The position numbers and the translations under genes were made by a program. This document shows, in pieces, positions 48,401-57,400 of a DNA stretch of 64,000 nt (within the stretch, counting starts at the first letter, position 1; every line of letters starts with the position of its first letter). The stretch lies in NCBI RefSeq assembly GCF_032854445.1, contig NC_088300.1, positions 80,205,084-80,269,083 of the forward strand, given 5' to 3'. The notes beneath the pieces are model-generated. The model was not told the DNA's origin, made no database searches, and saw only the letters and a list, made by a program, of their open reading frames with translations. The stretch comes from Liolophura sinensis. Taxonomy: Eukaryota > Mollusca > Polyplacophora > Chitonida > Chitonidae.

Positions 48401-51400
48401 TACCTGGGGGAAAGGGAAGGGGGTGTTCACATCTACTCTGTCATGGGGCTATACAAGGAGGCAGTCGACTTGGCTTTACAGGTAAGCAAGACATACCTGG
48501 GGGAAAGGGGAGGGGGTGTTCACATCTACTCTGTCATGGGGCTTACCAAGAAGGCTGTCGACTTGGCTTTACCGGTGAGCAAGACATACCTAGGGGAAAG
48601 GGAAGGGGGTGTTCACATCTACTCTGTCATGGGGCTATATGAGGAGGCAGTCGACTTGGCTTTACAGGTGAGCAAGACATGCCTGGGGGAAAGGGGAGGG
48701 GGTGTTCACATCTACTCTGTCATGGGGCTTACCGAGGAGGCTGTCGACTTGGCTTTACAGGTAAGCAAGACATACCTGGGGGAAAGGGGAGGGGGTGTTC
48801 ACATCTACTCTGTCATGGGGCTTACCGAGGAGGCTGTCGACTTGGCTTTACAGGTAAGCAAGACATGCCTGGGGGAAAGGGGAGGGGGTGTTCACATCTA
48901 CTCTGTCATGGGGCTTACCGAGGAGGCTGTCGACTTGGCTTTACAGGTGAGCAAGACATGCCTGGGGGAAAGGGGAGGGGGTGTTCACATCTACTCTGTC
49001 ATGGGGCTTACCGAGGAGGCTGTCGACTTGGCTTTACAGGTGAGCAAGACATACCTGGGGGAAAGGGGAGGGGGTGTTCACATCTACTCTGTCATGGGGC
49101 TATACGAGGAGGCTGTCGACTTGGCTTTACAGGTAAGCAAGACATACCTAGGTGAAAGGGGAGGGGGTGTTCACATCTACTCTGTCATGGGGCTATACGA
49201 GGAGGCTGTCGACTTGGCTTTACAGGTAAGCAAGACTTACCTGGAGGAAAGGGGAGGGGGTGTTCACATCTACTCTGTCATGGGGCTTACCGAGGAGGCT
49301 GTCGACTTGGCTTTACAGGTGAGCAAGACATACCTAGGGGAAAGGGAAGGGGGTGTTCACATCTACTCTGTCATGGGGCTATATGAGGAGGCTGTCGACT
49401 TGGCTTTACCGGTGAGCAAGACATGCTTGGGGGAAAGGGAAGGGGGTGTTCACATCTACTCTGTCATGGGGCTTACCGAGGAGGCTGTCGACTTGGCTTT
49501 ACAGGTAAGCAAGACATACCTGGGGGAAAGGGGAGGGGGTGTTCACATCTACTCTGTCATGGGGCTTACCGAGGAGGCTGTCGACTTGGCTTTACAGGTA
49601 AGCAAGACATGCCTGGGGGAAAGGGGAGGGGGTGTTCACATCTACTCTGTCATGGGGCTATACGAGGAAGCTGTCGACTTGGCTTTACAGGTGAGGAAGA
49701 CATACCTGGGGGAAAGGGAAGGGGGTGTTCACATCTACTCTGTCATGGGGATATACGAGGAGGCTGTCGACTTGGCTTTACAGGTGAGCAAGACATACCT
49801 AGGGGAAAGGGGAGGGGGTGTTCACATCTACTCTGTCATGGGGCTTACCGAGGAGGCTGTCGACTTGGCTTTACAGGTGAGCAAGACATGCCTGGGGGAA
49901 AGGGGAGGGGGTGTTCACATCTACTCTGTCATGGGGCTATACGAGGAGGCTGTCGACTTGGCTTTACAGGTGAGCAAGACATACCTGGGGGAAAGGGGAG
50001 GGGGTGTTCACATCTACTCTGTCATGGGGCTATACGAGGAGGCTGTCGACTTGGCTTTACAGGTGAGCAAGACATACCTAGGGGAAAGGGAAGGGGGTGT
50101 TCACATCTACTCTGTCATGGGGCTATACGAGGAGGCAGTCGACTTGGCTTTACAGGTGAGCAAGACATACCTGGGGGAAAGGGGAGGGGGTGTTCACATC
50201 TACTCTGTCATGGGGCTATATGAGGAGGCTGTCGACTTGGCTTTACAGGTAAGCAAGACATACCTGGGGGAAAGGGAAGGGGGTGTTCACATCTACTCTG
50301 TCATGGGGCTATACAAGGAGGCAGTCGACTTGGCTTTACAGGTGAGCAAGACATACCTGGGGGAAAGGGAAGGGGGTGTTCACATCTACTCTGTCATGGG
50401 GCTATACGAGGAGGCTGTCGACTTGGCTTTACAGGTGAGCAAGACATACCTGGGGGAAAGGGGAGGGGGTGTTCACATCTACTCTGTCATGGGGCTATAT
50501 GAGGAGGCAGTCGACTTGGCTTTACAGGTGAGCAAGACATACCTGGCGGAAAAGGAAGGGGGTGTTCACATCTACTCTGTCATGGGGCTATACGAGGAGG
50601 CAGTCGACTTGGCTTTACAGGTGAGCAAGACATACCTGGGGGAAAGGGGAGGGGGTGTTCACATCTACTCTGTCATGGGGCTATATGAGGAGGCTGTCAG
50701 CTTGGCTTTACCGGTGAGCAAGACATACCTGGGGGAAAGGGGAGGGGGTGTTCACATCTACTCTGTCATGGGGCTACATGAGGAGGCTAACTTGGCTTTA
50801 CAGGTGAGCAAGACTTATGCCTGATGGAGGGAGGAAGGGGTGTTATCTGTCATGAGGCCGTATGAAAAAAATTATGTCTTAATTCCTAGAATTTTGAGAG
50901 TGGAGTTGGCCCTTGAAATACATTAGTATTTTTTTTTTACATTTTTTTTTACATTTATTTTATATGTGTTTATTACTACTTTGACTATCTGTCAATATCA
51001 GAATCGCCCTGCCACAGCAAACCACAGTATGTGTACACACACCTATTGACACATTGCCATACGACTTAAAAATTGTTAAGTATGACATAAAACCCCAACC
51101 ATACATATATACATGAGTCATATACATTATTGACAAAACTGTAGGTTAGAGAAATCATAGTGGTATGGTAGAAGCCAGCTCAAGGTATACTACTGAAAAG
51201 TTAATGATGAGCTGGGGGTGAGCTAGGGGTGAGCAAGTGGTGAACGACTGGCACACTCGTGAAATTGTTTGACCTGGTTGGTATTGTAATCTTCCTGTGT
51301 GATATTTGTTCATGTCAGGTGGACGTGGAATTGGCCAAGGACCAGGCAGACAAACCTGATGAAGATGATGAGGAGTTGAGGAAGAAACTCTGGTTACGGA

Positions 51401-54400
51401 TAGGTAAGTACATGTACTTAACACATGATACCTACCCACTAGGAATACAGGTATAGGTCAGTACTTAACACATGATACCTACCCACTAGGAATACAGGTG
51501 TAGATCAGTATTTAGCAGGTTATCTACCCACAAATAATACAGGTATAGGTCAGTACTCACCAGGTCACCTACCCACTAGTAATACAAGCGTACATCAGTA
51601 TTAGCAGGTTACCTACCCACTAGTAATACAGGCACAGGTCAGTATTTAGCAGGTCACCTACCCACTAGTAATACAGGCACAGGTCAGTACTCTCCAGGTC
51701 ACCTATCCACTAGTAATACAGGCACAGGTCAGTACTCACCAGGTCATCTACCCACTAGTAATACAGGCACAGGTCAGTAATCAAAAGGTCATCTACCCAC
51801 TAGTAATGCAGATACAAGTCAGTACTCACCAGGTCACCTACCCACTAGTAATACAGGCACATGTCAGTATTAGCAGGTCACCTACCCACTAGTAATACAG
51901 GCACAGGTCAGTATCTAGCAGGTCACCTACCCACTAGTAATACAGGCACAGGTCAGTACTCACCAGGTCACCTACCGACTAGTAGTAATACAGACACAGG
52001 TCAGTACTCACCAGGTCACCTACCCACTAGTAATACAGGTACAGGTCAGTATTTAGCAGGTCACCTACCCACTAGTAATACAGGTACAGGTCAGTATTTA
52101 GAGGGTCACCTACCCACTAGTAATACAGGCACAGGTCAGTATTTAGCGGGTCACCTACCCACTAGTAATACATGTACAGGTCAGTACTCTCCAGGTCACC
52201 TACCCACTAGTAATACAGGTACAGGTCAGTATCTAGCAGGTCACCTACCCACTAGTAATACATGTACAGGTCAGTACTCTCCAGGTCACCTACCCACTAG
52301 TAATACAGGTACAGGTCAGTACTCTCCAGGTCACCTACCCACTAGTAATACATGTATCAGTATTTTGCACCTAACAGTACACGTTCCAGTATATTCAGCA
52401 TGTAATGTATGTATGCGTAAGGCTAAACACGCAACCTTATCAGCTCAGAGCTTATCAATGATAAAGTTTTGACAATTACACACATATGACTCCGAAATGC
52501 CAATACATGGAATGTATGTAATGAAGAGCTGTTTCCATTTTACCAGTAAATTCATCAATTACATTGTATGTTTTGACCATTGATGGACAGTATGCATAAT
52601 ATAGAGGGGTTATATAGCTTTTAAAAATTTCGTTCAAACCGTACTCTTTGGTATGGAGTTTTCTTTTTTCATGTACCCTTTACATATACATGCACATAAT
52701 TTGCCAACATTTCTTTGAACTGACCTCTTTGTTTGTAGCCCGCCATGTTGTGGAAGAAGAAAAGGATGTTAAAAGAGCCATGGCATTCCTGCATGAGTGT
52801 GAGCTCCTCAAGATTGAGGACATTCTTCCATTCTTCCCAGACTTTGTCACCATTGACCATTTCAAGGTAAGGTACATGTCAGGCTTCACAGGGACAGTGC
52901 GTGACTGAGGTACCAGTGTCACCTGGGCACTGACTCAGTGGTTTAAGGTGTTATGTTCCAGGCCACCATCCCCTAACAGATGATCTTGCTTATACCTGTG
53001 TGTTGCTGATTTCTTGTATCCATGAGTCAAACTGATTGTGTGGTTACTGGTATTGTAATCTGCGAAAAACTTAGCTATTATGTGATAAGTATTATGTCAG
53101 GAATTTATCAATAACTTATTCAGATGTGATGTTTGTTGTCTGTACGCCATTATCCAGTCCCTCCATGAATGTAGCCAGCACATACATGTAGACACCCTGA
53201 AGGGGGGTGTGGCTGAGGTACTTCTTGTAGTCTGGTCTGTGGTTTGATGTCTGTTGTCAGGACTCGGTCACCCAGCCCCTACGGGAGTACAGCCAGCACA
53301 TAGACACCCTGAAGGGGAATTTGGCTGTGTTACTTCTTGTAGTCTGGTCTGTGGTTTGATGTCTGTTGTCAGGACTCGGTCACCAAGCCGCTACGGGAGT
53401 ACAGCTAGCACATAGACACCCTGAATGGGGAGTGTGGCTGAGGTACCTCCTGTAGTTTGGTCTGTGATGTGATGCCTGTTGTCGGGGCTCCATCACCTAG
53501 TCCCTACAGGGGTACAGTAAGCGTACAGACACTCTGAAGGGGGGAGGGAGGGTGTGTGGCTGAGGCACCCTCTGTAGTCTGGTTTGTGATGTGATGTCTG
53601 TTCTCAGGACCCCATCACCCATTCCCTACAGAGGCACAACCAGCACAGACACCCTGAATGGGGAGTGTGGCTGAGGTACCTCCGGTAGTCTGGTTTGTGA
53701 TGTGATGTGTGTTGTCAGGACCCCATCACCCAGTCCCTACAGGGGTGCAGCCAGCACACAAGCACTCTGAAGCGGGGTGTGGCTGAAGTACCCCCTGTGG
53801 TCTGGTCTGTGGTGTGATGCCTGTTGTGAGGGTGCCATCATCCGGTCTCTACAGGAGTACAGCCAGCACATAGACATGCTGAAGGGGGATTCTGGCTGAA
53901 GTACCTCCTGTAGTCTGGTCTGTGATGTGACAGAGGTAAGCACTAGTCTGTGATGTGATATCTGTTGTCAGGACGCCATCATCCAGTCCCTACAGGAGTA
54001 CAACCAGCACATAGACACCCTGAAGGAGGAGATGGAGGAAGCGACGCAGAGCGCTGAAGAGATTCGCAAGGAGATCCAGAGCTTCAGAAACAAGTAAATA
54101 TACACATTCCTGTCATGTTGTGATATTTAGTCAGTCTGACCAATATGCAACACTGGGTATTGGCTGTCATGTTGTGATATTTAGTCAGTCTGACCAATAT
54201 GCAACACTGGGATTGGCTGTCATGTTGTGATATTTAGTCAGTCTGACCAATATGCAACACTGGGATTGGCTGTCATGTTGTGATATTTAGTCAGTCTGAC
54301 CAATATGCAACACTGGGATTGGCTGTCATGTTGTGATATTTAGTCAGTCTGACCAATATGCAACACTGGGATTGGCTGTCATGTGATATTTAGTCAGTCT

Positions 54401-57400
54401 GACCAATATGCAACACTGGGATTGGCTGTCATGTTGTGATATTTAGTCAGTCTGACCAATATGCAACACTGGGTATTGGCTGTTATGTTGTGATATTTAG
54501 TCAGTCTGACCAATATGCAACACTGGGTATTGGCTGTCATGTTGTGATATTTAGTCAGTCTGACCAATATGCAACACTGGGATTGGCTGTCATGTTGTGA
54601 TATTTAGTCAGTCTGACCAATATGCAACACTGGGATTGGCTGTCATGTTGTGATATTTAGTCAGTCTGACCAATATGCAACACTGGGATTGGCTGTCATG
54701 TTGTGATATTTAGTCAGTCTGACCAATATGCAACACTGGGTATTGGCATTTCAGGGTCATAGATGTGTAATTGTCAAAACTTTATCATTGATAAGCTCTG
54801 AGTTAATAAGGTTGCGTGTTTAGCCTCGTGTCATGTCAGGAAGGTGTATGTTTAGCCTTGCACCTGTTTTCACCTGTCTTATATCAGGAAGGTGTATGTT
54901 TAACCTCTCACATATTTGCACATTTATATCAGGAAGGTGTACATAAAGGAACAGCAGTGGCCGTCAGTAGACTCTGCTCTAATTACTCAAATTCAGGATA
55001 TCTGTTTCATGTCAGTATGTAAAATTCTTTTTGCCATGTCACCAAACATTGATAATGTGAGAAGTAACTCAGTTGTATTTAACCTGGCAAAGTATGTTTC
55101 ATCGCTGTTCTGTTTCTATACTCGGTGCTGCAGTCTTGTGTAGTGCATCGCCATAATACTTCCTGTTTATAGCCCCTTCCTTTTTACATAAATAACAAAT
55201 AACATTGACCATTGTTTACTTTTCTAAGGTATGCGTTTGTGAGGACTCAGGACAAATGTTCAGCCTGTAACTTCCCTTTACTGACCAGGACATTTTACCT
55301 GTTCCCATGCCAACACAAGTTCCATAATGACTGTCTTATAGGAGAGGTAAGGATGTAATATTTTCCGACATCCACTTGTGTGATTTTAACTGCATGCACT
55401 AGCATAAATAACTGTTCAAACAATATGTATACAAATACATATATATACATATACATCTATGCACATGTACTGTATCTTCAATAATTATAGTACAGCTTTT
55501 CAAGAGGTTGTTGCATGACTAACCATTTAAAATGCAGGGATTCAACTTAAATCATGTACATGTAGTGCTCATTGTATATTGCAAGATGTAAATGTTGAGT
55601 TAGAAATGTACATGTGTATTTAGAGTATATGTGGTACCTGTGTATATTTCACAGAGTTTGTCTTCAGTGCTGGAACGGTTTTCAAGATTGATGATTTTGA
55701 GAGTTTGCCCATGTTAATGGCTATGCTTGTTGGGCATTCTGAAACTGTCCTTGGTTAATTAGCTTAAATCAGTTACTATTGCCTTTGCTGTGTCTTGTCC
55801 AGGTGTTGCCTAACCTGACATTGTCTATCCGGGCTCGTGTTGAGGACTTACAGAGACAGCTTCAGGAGAAGGATGATCCACGCTACGCTTCACGTCTTGC
55901 CGCCACACCTGCCTCCATGCACAGCTCCAAGGAGCAGAACATCAAGGTGAGTACTGTAGATGTCACATGTGATGGTCCATGTCACACTTCACACCAGACC
56001 ACCACACCTGCCTCCATGCACAGCTCCAAGGAGCAGAACACCAAGTTGAGTACTGTAGATGTAACATGTGATGGTACATGTCACACTTCACACCTGACCA
56101 CCACACCTGCCTCCATGCACAGCTCCAAGGAGCAGGACATCAAGGTGAGTACTGTAGATGTCACATGTGATGGTCCATGTCACACTTCACACCTGACCAC
56201 CACACCTGCCTCCATTCACAGCTCCAAGGAGCAGAACATCAAGGTGAGTACTGTAGATGTCACATGTGATGGTACATGTCACACTTCACACCTGACCACC
56301 ACACCTGCCTCCATGCACAGCTCCAAGGAACAGAACATCAAGGTGAGTACTGTAGATGTCACATGTGATGGTCCATGTCACACTTCACACCTGACCACCA
56401 CACCTGCCTCCATGCACAGCTCCAAGGAGGAGAACATCAAGGTGAGTACTGTAGATGTCACATGTGATGGTCCATGTCACACTTCACACCTGACCGCCAC
56501 ACCTGCCTCCATGCACAGCTCCAAGGAGCAGAACATCAAGGTGAGTACTGTAGATGTCACATGTGATGGTCCATGTCACACTTCACACCTGACCACCACA
56601 CCTGCCTCCATGCACAGCTCCAAGGAGCAGAACATCAAGGTGAGTACTGTAGATGTCACATGTGATGGCCCATGTCACACTTCACACCTGACCACCACAC
56701 CTGCCTCCATGCACAGCTCCAAGGAGCAGGACATCAAGGTGAGTTGTTCTGTAGATGTCACATGTGATGGTCCATGTCACACTTCACACCTGACCACCAC
56801 ACCTGCCTCCATGCACAGCTCCAAGGAACAGAACATCAAGATGAGTACTGTAGATGTCACATGTGATGGTCCATGTCACACTTCACACCTGACCACCTTA
56901 CCTGCCTCCATGCACAGCTCCAAGGAGCAGAACATCAAGGTGAGTACTGTAGATGTCACATGTGATGGTCCATGTCACACTTCACACCTGACCACCTTAC
57001 CTGCCTCCATGCACAGCTCCAAGGAACAGAACATCAAGATGAGTACTGTAGATGTCACATGTGATGGTCCATGTCACACTTCACACCTGACCACCTTACC
57101 TGCCTCCATGCACAGCTTCAAGGAGCAGGACATCAAGGTGAGTACTGTAGATGTCACATGTGATGGTCCATGTCACACTTCACACCTGACCACCACACCT
57201 GCCTCCATGCACAGCTCCAAGGAGGAGAACATCAAGGTGAGTACTGTAGATGTAACATGTGATGGTACATGTCACACTTCACACCTGACCACCACACCTG
57301 CCTCCATGCACAGCTCCAAGGAGCAGAACATCAAGGTGAGTACTGTAGATGTCACATGTGATGGTCCATGTCACACTTCACACCTGACCACCACACCTGC

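Noticed and set aside
44392-50815. CRISPR-like array
   Set aside because: Direct tandem copies with no variable spacers, in an animal gene, each containing an exon end.
47663-50824. 1053-codon open frame as a separate gene or as a confirmed part of VPS18
   Set aside because: It is part of the exon 21 donor array. It begins mid-array, and indels separate it from exon 21, so it cannot be read continuously from the true exon. Treated as a repeat whose use in splicing is to be tested.
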